The notes under the pieces are model-generated. The model ran no database searches. It was given only the letters and a program-made list of their open reading frames with translations, and was not told the origin of the DNA. 64,000 bases of DNA from Cellulomonas marina (GTDB taxonomy: Bacteria > Actinomycetota > Actinomycetes > Actinomycetales > Cellulomonadaceae). The stretch covers positions 124,001-188,000 of the forward strand of contig NZ_FOKA01000007.1 of assembly GCF_900111925.1 (NCBI RefSeq), read 5' to 3'. The translations under genes were made by a program, and so were the position numbers. Positions 23,182-32,200 of this stretch are shown in pieces. Each line of letters starts with the position of its first letter. Position 1 is the first letter of the stretch.

Positions 23182-24668
23182 CCGCGGCGCCGGACGGCGA
23201 CGCCCGGGACCCCCACGCCTGGGACGTCGTCGTCGTCGGCGGCGGGGTGGCCGGGCTCGTGGCCGCGCGCGACCTCGCGCGGGGCGGGCGGCAGGTCCTG
23301 CTGCTCGAGGGCCGCGACGAGGTCGGCGGGGTGGTGGCGGCGCACCGCGTGGACGGGCTCGCGCTCGACGCCGGCGCGGAGTCCTTCGCGACGCGCGGCG
23401 GGGCCGTGGCCGCCCTCGCCGCCGAGCTCGGGCTCGCGGAGGCGCTGGTCAGGCCCGCGGAGGGCGGCTCCTGGGTGCACTCCCCGCGAGGAGACGGGCC
23501 GCTGCCGCGGACCGGGGTGCTCGGCATCCCCGGCGACCCGTGGGCCGCGGACGTGCGCGCGACGCTCGGCCGCCGCGCCGCCGCCCGGGCCGCGCTCGAC
23601 CTCGTGCTCCCCGCCCGCGTGGGCGCGCGAGAGACCACCCTCGGCGGGCTCGTGCGCGCACGGATGGGGGACGCCGTGCTGACCGGGCTCGTCCGGCCCG
23701 TGGTCGGCGGGGTGCACGCGGCCGACCCCGACGCGCTGGCCCTCGACGCGGTGACGCCAGGGCTGGCGCAGGCCCGGGCCCGGACACGCTCGGGGTCGCT
23801 CGCCCGCGCGGTCGCGGCGCAGCGGGCGGCGGCTCCCGCGGGCAGCGCGGTGCTCGGCGTCGCCGGCGGGCTGCACCGGCTCGTCGGGGCGCTGCTCGAC
23901 GACCTCGTCGCCGCCGGCGGGACCGTCCGGACGGGTGCGCAGGTCACCGGCCTCACTGCGGCACGGACGTCCTCGGGGGGCCACGCGGCCGACGGGCCCG
24001 ACCCGGTGCACGTGCTGCACGTGGCCGGCGACGCGGCGCCGACCCGCGCGCGGGCCCTGGTCCTGACCACGCCCGGCGCGGCCTCGCTGCTCCCCGGTGT
24101 CCCCGCGGGCACCGCCACCGACCCGGGGGCGCGCATCGCGCTCGTGACCCTCGTCGTCGACGCCCCCGCCCTCGACGCCGCCCCGCGCGGCACGGGCGTG
24201 CTCGTCGCCCCCGAGGCGCGGGACGTGACGGCGAAGGCGCTGACCCACGCCACGGCGAAGTGGGCGTGGCTCGCGGCGGAGGCCGGACCGGGGCGGCACG
24301 TCCTGCGGCTGTCCTACGGGCGCGGCGGGGAGGACCCCGGGGCCGACGACGAGGCGCTCGTCGCCACGGCCCTGGCCGACGCGGGCACGCTGCTGGGGAC
24401 GCCGCTCGCGGCGGCCGCGCTGCGGGCGTCGGCCGTCGTGCGGTGGTCGCAGGCGCTGCCCCGCCCGAGCGCCGCGCACCGGGCGGCCGTGGAGGCCGTC
24501 GCCACGGCGGCCGCCGCCCTGCCCGGGGTCCTGCTGACGGGTGCGTGGGTGGCCGGCAACGGCCTGGCCTCGGTCGTCCCGCACGCCCGGGTCACGGCTC
24601 GGACGTGCGTCCGGGGAGGCCTGCCCGCGAGCGCGGCCGACGCCCGGGACCCCCGGAGAAATGCGTAA
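23178..24668 (+). CDS. hemY: Protoporphyrinogen/coproporphyrinogen oxidase, HemY (CgoX) type
   Basis: 496 residues, FAD-dependent. The dinucleotide-binding motif VVVVGGGVAGLVAARDLA is near residue 15, then EGRDEVGGVV and LDAGAESFATRGG. The C-terminal FAD-contact region is GVLLTGAWVAGNGLASVV. In Gram-positive bacteria this enzyme usually oxidises coproporphyrinogen III to coproporphyrin III, followed by HemH and HemQ; neither of those genes is in the window. A stretch of about 15 residues (TSSGGHAADGPDPVH) in the middle is an insertion-like loop. GTG start overlaps the hemE stop (GTGA). Confidence 0.93.
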   Translation: MTAAPDGDARDPHAWDVVVVGGGVAGLVAARDLARGGRQVLLLEGRDEVGGVVAAHRVDGLALDAGAESFATRGGAVAALAAELGLAEALVRPAEGGSWVHSPRGDGPLPRTGVLGIPGDPWAADVRATLGRRAAARAALDLVLPARVGARETTLGGLVRARMGDAVLTGLVRPVVGGVHAADPDALALDAVTPGLAQARARTRSGSLARAVAAQRAAAPAGSAVLGVAGGLHRLVGALLDDLVAAGGTVRTGAQVTGLTAARTSSGGHAADGPDPVHVLHVAGDAAPTRARALVLTTPGAASLLPGVPAGTATDPGARIALVTLVVDAPALDAAPRGTGVLVAPEARDVTAKALTHATAKWAWLAAEAGPGRHVLRLSYGRGGEDPGADDEALVATALADAGTLLGTPLAAAALRASAVVRWSQALPRPSAAHRAAVEAVATAAAALPGVLLTGAWVAGNGLASVVPHARVTARTCVRGGLPASAADARDPRRNA

Positions 24669-24678
24669 CTGACGCGTT

Positions 24679-24695
24679 GTCAGGATCGTCCTGAC
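24679..24695. terminator. Short inverted repeat between hemY and hemC
   Basis: Perfect 7-bp repeat GTCAGGA-TCG-TCCTGAC, 11 bp after the hemY stop; a further GTCAGG follows at 24701-24706. It may be a terminator or an operator; no T-tract. The remaining ~145 bp before hemC show no gene. Confidence 0.4.
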
Positions 24696-24840
24696 GGTCC
24701 GTCAGGAAAGGCTCACAAGAATGCGCCACAGAGCCCGGGACCGCGACCCCGCGAGCATTCTGAGGGACGCCCCCGACCGGTGTCCACGGCACATTCCCGG
24801 CGGATTTCGCGCCCCCGACCGACGGGGTGACACTGGACGC

Positions 24841-25842
24841 ATGCCCGCTGTCCGCATCGGCACCCGCGCGAGCGCGCTCGCCCGCACCCAGACCGGCCAC
24901 GTGGCCGACGCGCTCGTGGCGCTCGGCTGCCCCGCGGTCGAGACCGTGCACGTCCGCACCGAGGGCGACGTGTCGACCGCGCCGCTCTCGAGCCTGGGCG
25001 GGACGGGCGTCTTCGTCACGGCGCTGCGCGACGCGCTGCTCGACGGGCGGTGCGACGTCGCCGTCCACTCGTTCAAGGACCTGCCGACGGCCGCCGCCCC
25101 CGTGCTGCGCATCGCGGCGGTGCCCGTGCGCGAGGACACCCGGGACGTCCTGTGCGCGAGCGGCGGCCGGACGCTGGCCGACCTGCCCGCGGGCGCCCGG
25201 GTCGGCACCGGCTCCCCGCGGCGCGCGGCGCAGCTCCGGGCCGCGCGTCCCGACCTGGAGGTCGTCGACCTGCGCGGCAACGTCGACACCCGCCTGGGCC
25301 GCGTCACCTCCGGCGACCTGGACGCCGTGGTGCTCGCGCGGGCCGGCCTGGCGCGGCTGGGCCGGCTGGAGGCCGTCACGCAGACCTTCGGGCCCGACCT
25401 CATGGTGCCCGCGGCCGCGCAGGGGGCGCTGGCGGTCGAGGTGCGGGCCGACGAGGCCGACCCCGCGCTCCTCGCGGCCCTCGCCGCGCTCGACCACCGC
25501 ACGTCCCGCCTCGAGGTCCTGGCCGAGCGCGCGGTGCTCGCCCAGCTGGAGGCCGGCTGCGCCGCGCCCGTGGGCGCCACCGCCTGGATCGACGAGGGGC
25601 GGTCGCCGGAGGGCGGGACCGGCCCCGTGCTGCACCTGCGGGCGGCCGTCGTCGCCGTCGACGGCCGGCGCGCGGTGCACCGCGAGGCCAGCGCCCCCCT
25701 GCCCGCCCCGGCCGCCGACCCCAGTGCCGCGACGGACCACCCCGACGACGCCGCCGTCGCGGCCACCCTGGGCGCCGGGCTGGCCGAGGCGCTGCTGGAC
25801 GCGGGCGCCGCGGACGTCGCGGACCTGCGGGCGGCCAGGTGA
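24841..25842 (+). CDS. hemC: Hydroxymethylbilane synthase (porphobilinogen deaminase)
   Basis: 333 residues. Polymerises four porphobilinogens into hydroxymethylbilane on a dipyrromethane cofactor. N-terminal [31 protein letters not shown] with the catalytic-region Asp/Lys, [12 protein letters not shown] and the cofactor-attachment Cys in [10 protein letters not shown] (about residue 240) are all visible. A Pro/Ala/Asp-rich insertion (about residues 290-308) lies in the third domain. The ATG is the first in-frame codon that preserves the complete domain; no strong ribosome site precedes it. The stop overlaps the hemD start. Confidence 0.96.
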   Translation: MPAVRIGTRASALARTQTGHVADALVALGCPAVETVHVRTEGDVSTAPLSSLGGTGVFVTALRDALLDGRCDVAVHSFKDLPTAAAPVLRIAAVPVREDTRDVLCASGGRTLADLPAGARVGTGSPRRAAQLRAARPDLEVVDLRGNVDTRLGRVTSGDLDAVVLARAGLARLGRLEAVTQTFGPDLMVPAAAQGALAVEVRADEADPALLAALAALDHRTSRLEVLAERAVLAQLEAGCAAPVGATAWIDEGRSPEGGTGPVLHLRAAVVAVDGRRAVHREASAPLPAPAADPSAATDHPDDAAVAATLGAGLAEALLDAGAADVADLRAAR

Positions 25843-26753
25843 GCGAGGCCGGAGGCCCGTCAGCAGGCCCCTCGGCAGGTCCGTCGGCAGGTCCGTCGGC
25901 AGGCCCGTCGGCAGGCCCCTCGGCAGGTCCGTCGGCAGGCCCGGGCGGCACGGGCCCGCTCGTCCTCGTCCCCGGCACCCCCGCCGGCGGCCCGGCGGCA
26001 CGGACGTCGCTGGAGGCCGCCGGCGCGCGCGCCCTCGTCGTGCCGCTGCTGGTCACGGCCCCGCCCGCCGACCCCCGCCCGCTCGACGAGGCGCTGGCCG
26101 CCCTCGCGGCGGGCCGCTACGCGCGCCTCGCCGTGACGAGCACGGCCGCCGTCGCGTCCCTCCTGGAGGCGGCGGCCCGGTCGGGGCAGGCGCTGCCCGA
26201 CGTGGTCGCCGCCGGCGGTGCGCGGGTCGCGGCCGTCGGGCCGGGCACCGCGCGGGCGCTGCGCGACGCGGGCGTGCGCGTGGACCTCGTGCCGCCCGCC
26301 GCCGTCGCCGCGGGGGCCGCCGGGCTGCTCGCCGTGTGGCCGCCGGCCCCCGCGGGCGGGGCCCGGGTCCTGTTCCCGCGCGGCGACCGCGCGCTGCCCA
26401 CGCTGCCGACCGGGCTGCGGGCCCGCGGCTGGGACGTCGCGGAGGTCGTCGCCTACCGCACGGTCGACGGGCCCGACCCGGCGCCCGAGGTCGTCGCCGC
26501 CTGGCGGGACGGCGCGGTCGACGGCGTGCTGCTGACGTCGCCCTCCGCGGTCGACGCCGTGCTCGCGCGCCTCGGGCCGCCGCCCCCGACCACCCGGACC
26601 GCCTGCATCGGCGCCACCACCCGCGACGCCGCCGAGCGCCACGGGCTGCGCGTGGACGCCGTCGCCGACCGGCCGACCGCCGCCGCGCTCGTCGCCGCGC
26701 TCCTGGCCGTCCTGACCACCCCGCCGCCCCGTCCCCACCGGAGGACCCCGTGA
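25839..26753 (+). CDS. hemD: Uroporphyrinogen-III synthase with an N-terminal PSAG repeat
   Basis: 304 residues. Cyclises hydroxymethylbilane with inversion of ring D. HemD is poorly conserved; support comes from [12 protein letters not shown], the [17 protein letters not shown] segment (about residues 90-107), [36 protein letters not shown], and [16 protein letters not shown] plus [16 protein letters not shown] near the end, and from its place between hemC and hemB. Residues 7-34 are seven tandem PSAG units, absent from ordinary HemD. GTG start overlaps the hemC stop in GTGA. Confidence 0.88.
   Translation: MSEAGGPSAGPSAGPSAGPSAGPSAGPSAGPSAGPGGTGPLVLVPGTPAGGPAARTSLEAAGARALVVPLLVTAPPADPRPLDEALAALAAGRYARLAVTSTAAVASLLEAAARSGQALPDVVAAGGARVAAVGPGTARALRDAGVRVDLVPPAAVAAGAAGLLAVWPPAPAGGARVLFPRGDRALPTLPTGLRARGWDVAEVVAYRTVDGPDPAPEVVAAWRDGAVDGVLLTSPSAVDAVLARLGPPPPTTRTACIGATTRDAAERHGLRVDAVADRPTAAALVAALLAVLTTPPPRPHRRTP
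25857..25940. repeat. 12-bp tandem repeat (7 copies) inside the 5' end of hemD
   Basis: Seven copies of CC[G/C]TC[G/A]GCAGG[T/C], each encoding Pro-Ser-Ala-Gly. The copies differ only at synonymous positions. A unit of 12 bp keeps the frame, so copy number could vary without disrupting hemD. Confidence 0.9.
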
Positions 26754-27802
26754 CCACCACCAGCACCAGCCTGACCAGCACCACCCCCGAGGGCGTCACC
26801 CGCGACGTCCCCCGCGTCGCCGTCCCGGGCCGCGTGCGCCCGCGCCGCCTGCGCGCCACGCCGACCGTCCGGCGGCTCGTGCAGCAGCACCGCGTGCACG
26901 CGTCCGACCTCGTGCTGCCGGTCTTCGTCCGGGAGGGGCTCGACGAGCCGCGCCCGCTGCAGGCCATGCCCGGGGTCGTCCAGCACACGCGGGACTCCCT
27001 GCGGCGCGCGGCCGTCGAGGCGGCGGAGGCCGGGCTCGGCGGGGTCATGGTCTTCGGCATCCCCGAGCACCGCGACGCGGTCGGGACGATGGCGAGCGAC
27101 CCGGCCGGGGTCCTCAACGTCGCGCTGGCCGACCTCGCGGCGGAGGTCGGCGACGCGCTGTCGGTGCAGGCCGACCTGTGCCTCGACGAGTTCACCGACC
27201 ACGGGCACTGCGGCGTCCTGACCGCAGACGGGCGCGTCGACAACGACGCCACGCTCGTGCGGTACGTGGACATGGCGCTCGCGCAGGCGGAGGCCGGGGC
27301 GGCGCTGCTGGGCCTGTCCGGGATGATGGACGGCCAGGTCGGAGCCGTGCGCGACGCCCTCGACGCGGCCGGCTACGGCGACGTGGCGGTCCTCGCGTAC
27401 GCCGCGAAGTACGCCTCGGCGTTCTACGGGCCGTTCCGGGAGGCCGTGGAGTCGGAGCTGCAGGGCGACCGCCGCGCGTACCAGATGGACCCCGCCAACC
27501 GGCGCGAGGCCCTGCGCGAGGTCGAGCTCGACATCGCCGAGGGCGCCGACGTCGTCATGGTCAAGCCCGCGATGAGCTACCTCGACGTGCTCGCGGACGT
27601 CGCGGCGGTCTCGACCGTGCCCGTCGCCGCCTACCAGGTGTCCGGGGAGTACGCGATGATCGAGGCGGCCGCCGCCCAGGGGTGGATCGACCGGCGGCGG
27701 GCGGTCGAGGAGTCCGTCCTCGGCATCCGGCGCGCCGGTGCGGACGTCGTGCTGACGTACTGGGCCACCGAGCTCGCCGGCTGGCTGGCCGAGGGCCGCT
27801 GA
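26750..27802 (+). CDS. hemB: Delta-aminolevulinic acid dehydratase (porphobilinogen synthase)
   Basis: 350 residues. Condenses two aminolevulinates into porphobilinogen. The two active-site lysines are in [16 protein letters not shown] (about residue 222) and [14 protein letters not shown] (about residue 272). The metal-site region reads [14 protein letters not shown], with Asp in place of the Cys cluster of zinc-type enzymes, so this should be the Mg-type (or mixed) enzyme. The N-terminal 25 residues (Thr/Ser-rich) are not conserved. GGAGGA lies before the GTG, which overlaps the hemD stop. Product feeds hemC. Confidence 0.96.
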   Translation: MTTTSTSLTSTTPEGVTRDVPRVAVPGRVRPRRLRATPTVRRLVQQHRVHASDLVLPVFVREGLDEPRPLQAMPGVVQHTRDSLRRAAVEAAEAGLGGVMVFGIPEHRDAVGTMASDPAGVLNVALADLAAEVGDALSVQADLCLDEFTDHGHCGVLTADGRVDNDATLVRYVDMALAQAEAGAALLGLSGMMDGQVGAVRDALDAAGYGDVAVLAYAAKYASAFYGPFREAVESELQGDRRAYQMDPANRREALREVELDIAEGADVVMVKPAMSYLDVLADVAAVSTVPVAAYQVSGEYAMIEAAAAQGWIDRRRAVEESVLGIRRAGADVVLTYWATELAGWLAEGR

Positions 27803-27823
27803 CCGGGGCGCCGTCCCCCGCAC

Positions 27824-27869
27824 GGCGTCCGGTCGGGTGACGGGCCGGCGTCCGGCCGGGTGACGGGCC
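27824..27869. repeat. Two tandem 23-bp repeats after hemB
   Basis: GGCGTCCGGTCGGGTGACGG... is repeated at 27824-27846 and 27847-27869 with one difference; a third, degraded copy continues to about 27892. Non-coding. Confidence 0.8.
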
Positions 27870-27937
27870 CGGCGCCGCCCGGGTGACCCGACGAGGTGCC
27901 GCTCACCGCCTCCGCGGGGTCGGTCGACCGGCCCGGT

Positions 27938-29869
27938 ATGGGACGTGTGCACCGCCGGGGGACCGGCTCGCCCTCGCCGACCGGGCGGGTGCCGCTGCGG
28001 CGGGTCGTCGCGGGCCTGGCCGTCCTCGCGCTGACGGGCGGCGTCGCGGCCTGCGGGGTCGACGCGCGCACCGCGACGGGTCGGGGTGCTGCCGGCACGT
28101 CCGGCACGGCCGCCCCCCGCGCCGGGACCGACGTCCCCGCCCAGCCGCTCACGGCCGGCGCCTCGTCGGCGACACCGCGGCGCGCCACGTCCGCCGGCGC
28201 CGCGACGCCGCCGGCCGCCGGCCCGTCGGCGCTCGCCGCCGCGACCCCCGCCACCTCCGCCCTCGACCCCTCCACGGCCACGCCGTCCGCGAGCCCCTTC
28301 GGCGCCGCCGTCGCGAGCCGGGCCGTCGGCGAGCCCGAGGGGGGCGGGCCGCCCGGGGTGGCGCGCGCCCAGGACGTCCGCCTCGACGTCGCGGCCCTGC
28401 CCGCTCCCGGACCCGCGGCGGATCCCGTGACGAACCCCATGGCGGGCGGGGCCCCGGGCCTCGCGACCGAGGGCGCCGACGAGACCGGACCGACCACCGT
28501 CACGCTCGGGCTGCTCGACGGGGTGACCCTCGACGTCGCGCTCGCCGCGCCGACCGCCGCGGACCCCTCGACCACCGTCTGGGAGGGCGGGCTCGTCGAC
28601 GACCCGGACGCCGCGACGGTGATCGTCGAGCGGGAGGGGTACCTCGCGGGCACGGTCACCGGCCCCGACGGGACGGTCTACGCGCTGCGCGCCGACCCCG
28701 ACGGCACCGGCCGCGTCGAGGAGGTCGACCCCGACGCGCGCCCCGAGCACGACGACGGCGTCCGGGCCCCCGCCGAGGCGCTGACCGACGCCCCCGCGGG
28801 CGACGCGGCGGCGGACGCGGGGGCCCTCGCCGTCGCCACGGCCTCGACCGCGACCGCGACCGCGGTCACCGCCGGCGGCGCGGTCCCCGTCGCCGACGTC
28901 CTCGTCGGGTACACCACGGCCGCGCGCGTGGCCGCCGGCGGGCAGGGCCGCATCGAGGCGCAGATCTCCCACGCGGTCGCGCAGACCAACATGGCGTTCG
29001 TCGACTCCGGCGTCACCGCCCGGCTGCGGCTGGCGCGCGCCGTCGAGGTGCCGACCGACGGCGCCGTCACGGTCGCCACGCTCGATGCCCTCCGGCAGGC
29101 CGACGGCTGGAACGACACGCTGCTGGCGCTGCGGGACACCTCCCGCGCCGACCTCGTCTCGCTCGTCGTGGAGGGGACGTCCAACGGGTCCTGCGGCATC
29201 GGGTACGTCGCCGGCGGCGCGGGGTACGCCGGCCTGGCGTTCTCGGTCGTCGCCCGGTCGTGCGCCACGTCCCAGTACAGCTTCACGCACGAGCTCGGCC
29301 ACAACTTCGGCGCGGCGCACGACCGCGGCGACTGGTCCGGCACGCCGCTGGCCGACTACGGCTACGACTGGGTGGACCGCGCGGGCGGCTGGCGCACGGT
29401 CATGGCCTACCAGAACGCGTGCGCCGGGTGCGGGCGCATCCTGCGGTTCTCCAACCCCGACCAGCTCTACGGGGGAGCGCCCCTCGGTGCCCCCGCGAGG
29501 GCCGCGAACGCCGCCGACAACCGCCTCCTGCTCTCGCTCACCGCGCCCACGGTGGCCGCCTACCGCAGCGCGGTGCCCCTCGCGGTCACCTCGCCGGCGA
29601 CCGGGGCCCTCGGCACCGGCCGCACGACGACGGTGGGCTGGACCGCGGGGGCGACGAGCCTCGGCGGCACCGTGCGGGTCGACCTCGTCGCCGCGGACGG
29701 GTCGGTCAGGACCCTGGCCACCGGCGTGCCCGCGAGCGCCGGGAGCTGGACGTGGACGCCCGCCGCGACGCTCCCCGGCGGCGCCGGGTACCGGGTGCGG
29801 GTCACGGGCACCGGGGACGTGCCGGTCACCGCGGAGTCGCAGCCGTTCGTGCTGGTCGTCTGCCCCTGA
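27938..29869 (+). CDS. Lipoprotein zinc metalloprotease, reprolysin-like (metzincin)
   Basis: 643 residues. Signal peptide with lipobox (LTGGVAACG, Cys about residue 38), then a Ser/Thr/Ala/Pro-rich spacer, a propeptide-like beta region (about 170-270) and the metzincin domain: zinc site [14 protein letters not shown] (about residues 449-462; HExxHxxGxxHD) and Met-turn [14 protein letters not shown]. The C-terminal ~100 residues look like a carbohydrate- or Ig-like module ([20 protein letters not shown]). It should act outside the membrane. The ATG was preferred to an upstream GTG because it places the signal peptide close to the start. It stands inside the haem cluster between hemB and hemL without an obvious link to haem. 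Confidence 0.88.
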   Translation: MGRVHRRGTGSPSPTGRVPLRRVVAGLAVLALTGGVAACGVDARTATGRGAAGTSGTAAPRAGTDVPAQPLTAGASSATPRRATSAGAATPPAAGPSALAAATPATSALDPSTATPSASPFGAAVASRAVGEPEGGGPPGVARAQDVRLDVAALPAPGPAADPVTNPMAGGAPGLATEGADETGPTTVTLGLLDGVTLDVALAAPTAADPSTTVWEGGLVDDPDAATVIVEREGYLAGTVTGPDGTVYALRADPDGTGRVEEVDPDARPEHDDGVRAPAEALTDAPAGDAAADAGALAVATASTATATAVTAGGAVPVADVLVGYTTAARVAAGGQGRIEAQISHAVAQTNMAFVDSGVTARLRLARAVEVPTDGAVTVATLDALRQADGWNDTLLALRDTSRADLVSLVVEGTSNGSCGIGYVAGGAGYAGLAFSVVARSCATSQYSFTHELGHNFGAAHDRGDWSGTPLADYGYDWVDRAGGWRTVMAYQNACAGCGRILRFSNPDQLYGGAPLGAPARAANAADNRLLLSLTAPTVAAYRSAVPLAVTSPATGALGTGRTTTVGWTAGATSLGGTVRVDLVAADGSVRTLATGVPASAGSWTWTPAATLPGGAGYRVRVTGTGDVPVTAESQPFVLVVCP

Positions 29870-29878
29870 GAGGGGGTC

Positions 29879-29900
29879 GGCACCGGCCGCGGCCGGTGCC
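29879..29900. terminator. Palindromic terminator between the metalloprotease and hemL
   Basis: A perfect 22-bp palindrome built from GGCACCGGCC-GC-GGCCGGTGCC, 9 bp after the stop codon. It separates hemL from the upstream genes. Confidence 0.75.
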
Positions 29901-29911
29901 GGGCCCGCGGC

Positions 29912-29917
29912 TAGGGT
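29912..29917 (+). promoter_or_regulatory. -10 box for leaderless hemL
   Basis: TAGGGT (TAnnnT) lies 7 bp before the hemL ATG; there is no ribosome site. Transcription is expected to start at or next to the A of the ATG. Confidence 0.55.
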
Positions 29918-29924
29918 GGCGGGC

Positions 29925-31334
29925 ATGAGGCATGCCAGCACCGACAGCACCGGGACCGCGGACGCGCTGGACGTGACGGGTGCCGGTCGCGTGGGCCGGG
30001 CCGGCACGACGACGAACGCCGACGCCTTCAGCCGCGCGCAGGGCGTCATCCCCGGCGGGGTGAACTCCCCCGTGCGCGCCTTCGGGTCCGTCGGCGGGAC
30101 GCCCCGCTTCCTCGCCTCCGCGTCGGGGCCGACCGTCACGGACGTCGACGGGCGCACGTACGTCGACCTCGTGTGCTCCTGGGGCCCGGCGCTGCTGGGG
30201 CACGCGCACCCCGCCGTGGTCGCCGCCGTGCAGGAGGCCGCGTCCCGGGCGCTGAGCTTCGGCGCGCCGACGCTCACGGAGGTGGAGCTGGCCGACGAGG
30301 TCCGCCGCCGGGTGCCGGGCGCGGAGCGCGTGCGGCTCGTCTCGACGGGGACCGAGGCGACGATGACCGCGCTGCGCCTCGCCCGCGGTGCCACCGGCCG
30401 CGACCTCGTCGTGAAGTTCGCCGGGTGCTACCACGGTCACGTCGACGCGCTGCTGGCCGCCGCGGGCTCCGGCGTGGCGACCCTGGCCCTGCCCGGGTCC
30501 GCGGGCGTGACCGCGGCCGTCGCCGCGGAGACGCTCGTCCTGCCCTACAACGACCTCGCCGCGGTCGAGGCCGCCTTCGCGGCGCACCCCGGCCGGATCG
30601 CGGCCGTCATGACGGAGGCCGCGCCGGCGAACATGGGCGTCGTCCCGCCGGCGCCGGGGTTCAACGCCGGGCTGCGCCGCCTCACGGCCGAGCACGGCGC
30701 CCTCCTGGTCCAGGACGAGGTGCTGACCGGCTTCCGCGTGTCGGCCGCCGGGTGGTGGGGGCTCGAGGGCGCGCACGAGGGGTGGGCGCCCGACCTGTTC
30801 ACGTTCGGCAAGGTGGTCGGCGGCGGGCTGCCGGTGGCCGCGCTGGCGGGCCGTGCCGAGGTCATGGACCTGCTGGCGCCGCTCGGTCCCGTGTACCAGG
30901 CGGGGACGCTCTCGGGGAACCCGGTCGCGACGGCCGCGGGCCTGGCGACGCTGCGGCTCGCCGACGAGGCCGTCTACGCCCGGGTCGACCACGTCGCCGA
31001 CGTGCTCGGTCGCGAGGTCTCGGCGGCCCTGTCCGCCGCGGGGGTGCCGCACCGCGTGCAGCGCGCCGGCAACCTCTTCAGCACGGTCTTCGGCGAGGGG
31101 GCGGCCGAGGCAGAGGTGCGTGACTACGCCGGCATGCTGGCCAGCGAGTCCTGGCGCTACGCCCCCTTCTTCCACGCGCTCCTCGACGCCGGGGTGTACC
31201 CGCCGCCCTCGGCGTTCGAGGCCTGGTTCGTCTCGGCGGCCCACGACGACGACGCGGTCGGCCGCATCGTCGACGCCCTCCCGGCCGCCGCCCGCGCCGC
31301 CGCCGAGGCGACGCCGCCCACCCTCGCCGCGTAG
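29925..31334 (+). CDS. hemL: Glutamate-1-semialdehyde 2,1-aminomutase
   Basis: 469 residues, PLP-dependent; converts glutamate-1-semialdehyde (from HemA) to 5-aminolevulinate. Motifs: [74 protein letters not shown] and the PLP lysine in [14 protein letters not shown] (about residue 295). The N-terminal ~27 residues are unconserved. It is the last haem gene in the cluster, but its own terminator-preceded, leaderless promoter makes it a separate transcript. This completes the path from glutamyl-tRNA to uroporphyrinogen III in the window. Confidence 0.96.
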   Translation: MRHASTDSTGTADALDVTGAGRVGRAGTTTNADAFSRAQGVIPGGVNSPVRAFGSVGGTPRFLASASGPTVTDVDGRTYVDLVCSWGPALLGHAHPAVVAAVQEAASRALSFGAPTLTEVELADEVRRRVPGAERVRLVSTGTEATMTALRLARGATGRDLVVKFAGCYHGHVDALLAAAGSGVATLALPGSAGVTAAVAAETLVLPYNDLAAVEAAFAAHPGRIAAVMTEAAPANMGVVPPAPGFNAGLRRLTAEHGALLVQDEVLTGFRVSAAGWWGLEGAHEGWAPDLFTFGKVVGGGLPVAALAGRAEVMDLLAPLGPVYQAGTLSGNPVATAAGLATLRLADEAVYARVDHVADVLGREVSAALSAAGVPHRVQRAGNLFSTVFGEGAAEAEVRDYAGMLASESWRYAPFFHALLDAGVYPPPSAFEAWFVSAAHDDDAVGRIVDALPAAARAAAEATPPTLAA

Positions 31335-31382
31335 GAGGAGCAGCCGACGCCCCGCACGCCCTCCGCCGGGCGCGGACGCCCC

Positions 31383-31396
31383 GGAGCGCGCGCTCC
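31383..31396. terminator. Short palindrome between convergent hemL and the DUF2382 gene
   Basis: GGAGCGC-GCGCTCC, a perfect 7-bp repeat without a loop, in the 97-bp gap between convergent stop codons. A weak candidate terminator. Confidence 0.35.
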
Positions 31397-31431
31397 TCGG
31401 TACGGGCGGGACGGCCGGCGACCCCGTGACG

Positions 31432-31992
31432 TCACACGCTGCCGCGCAGCGCCCTCCCCGTCGCGACGTCGAGCACGTCGGGCGACCGCTCGTCCTCGTC
31501 GCGTGCGTGCGCGGCAGCGCCGTCGGCGTCCACCTCGACCACCTCGCGCGCGAGCGTCGTCGGCACCTCCACGGTCGAGCGCACCGCGTCCACGTGCACG
31601 CGGACCCGCTCCCGCGGCACGACACGGGTGACGACCTCGACCTCCTCCTCGGACAGGACGAGATCGAGCACCGGCTGGTCGGGCACGCGCAGCCGCCAGT
31701 CGTCGGCGGTCGGGCCGGTGCCCCCGGTGCCGGTGCCGGGAGCGTCCCCGTCGACGAGCGGCCGCTCCTCCACCACCAGCTCCTCGCGCCGGACCTGGAC
31801 GGTGACCGTCCGCTCCTCCACGACGACGCGCTTGCCGACGACGACGCGCGCGACCGGGACGCGCTCGACCCCGGCCACCGCCCGCTCCTCGGACCGGAGG
31901 ACCTCCGCGCGGTCGGCGGCGGCGACGGCGCCCGGGACGGGGACCCCGGGGGCACGGTCGGGGGACGCGGCCGTCAGGTGGTGCTGGTCCAC
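31432..31992 (-). CDS. DUF2382 (YsnF/AvaK) domain protein
   Basis: 186 residues. Two DUF2382-type blocks are visible: VLRSEERAVAGVERVPVARVVVGKRVVVEE with VRREELVVEERPL (about residues 30-85), and a second with VLSEEEVEVVTRVVPRERVRVHVD and REVVEVD. The blocks are beta-rich and charged. In other species such proteins follow a PRC-barrel domain and relate to general stress; here the PRC barrel is missing. The GTG start was chosen because AAGGAG lies 7 bp upstream; an in-frame ATG nine codons earlier lacks a site. No known catalytic role. Confidence 0.85.
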   Translation of the reverse strand: MDQHHLTAASPDRAPGVPVPGAVAAADRAEVLRSEERAVAGVERVPVARVVVGKRVVVEERTVTVQVRREELVVEERPLVDGDAPGTGTGGTGPTADDWRLRVPDQPVLDLVLSEEEVEVVTRVVPRERVRVHVDAVRSTVEVPTTLAREVVEVDADGAAAHARDEDERSPDVLDVATGRALRGSV

Positions 31993-32200
31993 GGTGGAGC
32001 TCCTTCGGTAGGACGACATGGCCCCCTCGTCGGAGGCACCCGTCCACCCTCGCGCGGCCGGGACCGCCCGGCATCCCGAAGGAGCCGGGCTGTGCTGGGC
32101 CGCGCCCGCACACAGCGGCCGGCAGATGGTCCGGCCGACACCCGCATCCAGCAGCTCCGTGCACTGAGCACACCCGCACGGCGCATCACCCGCCCTGTTC

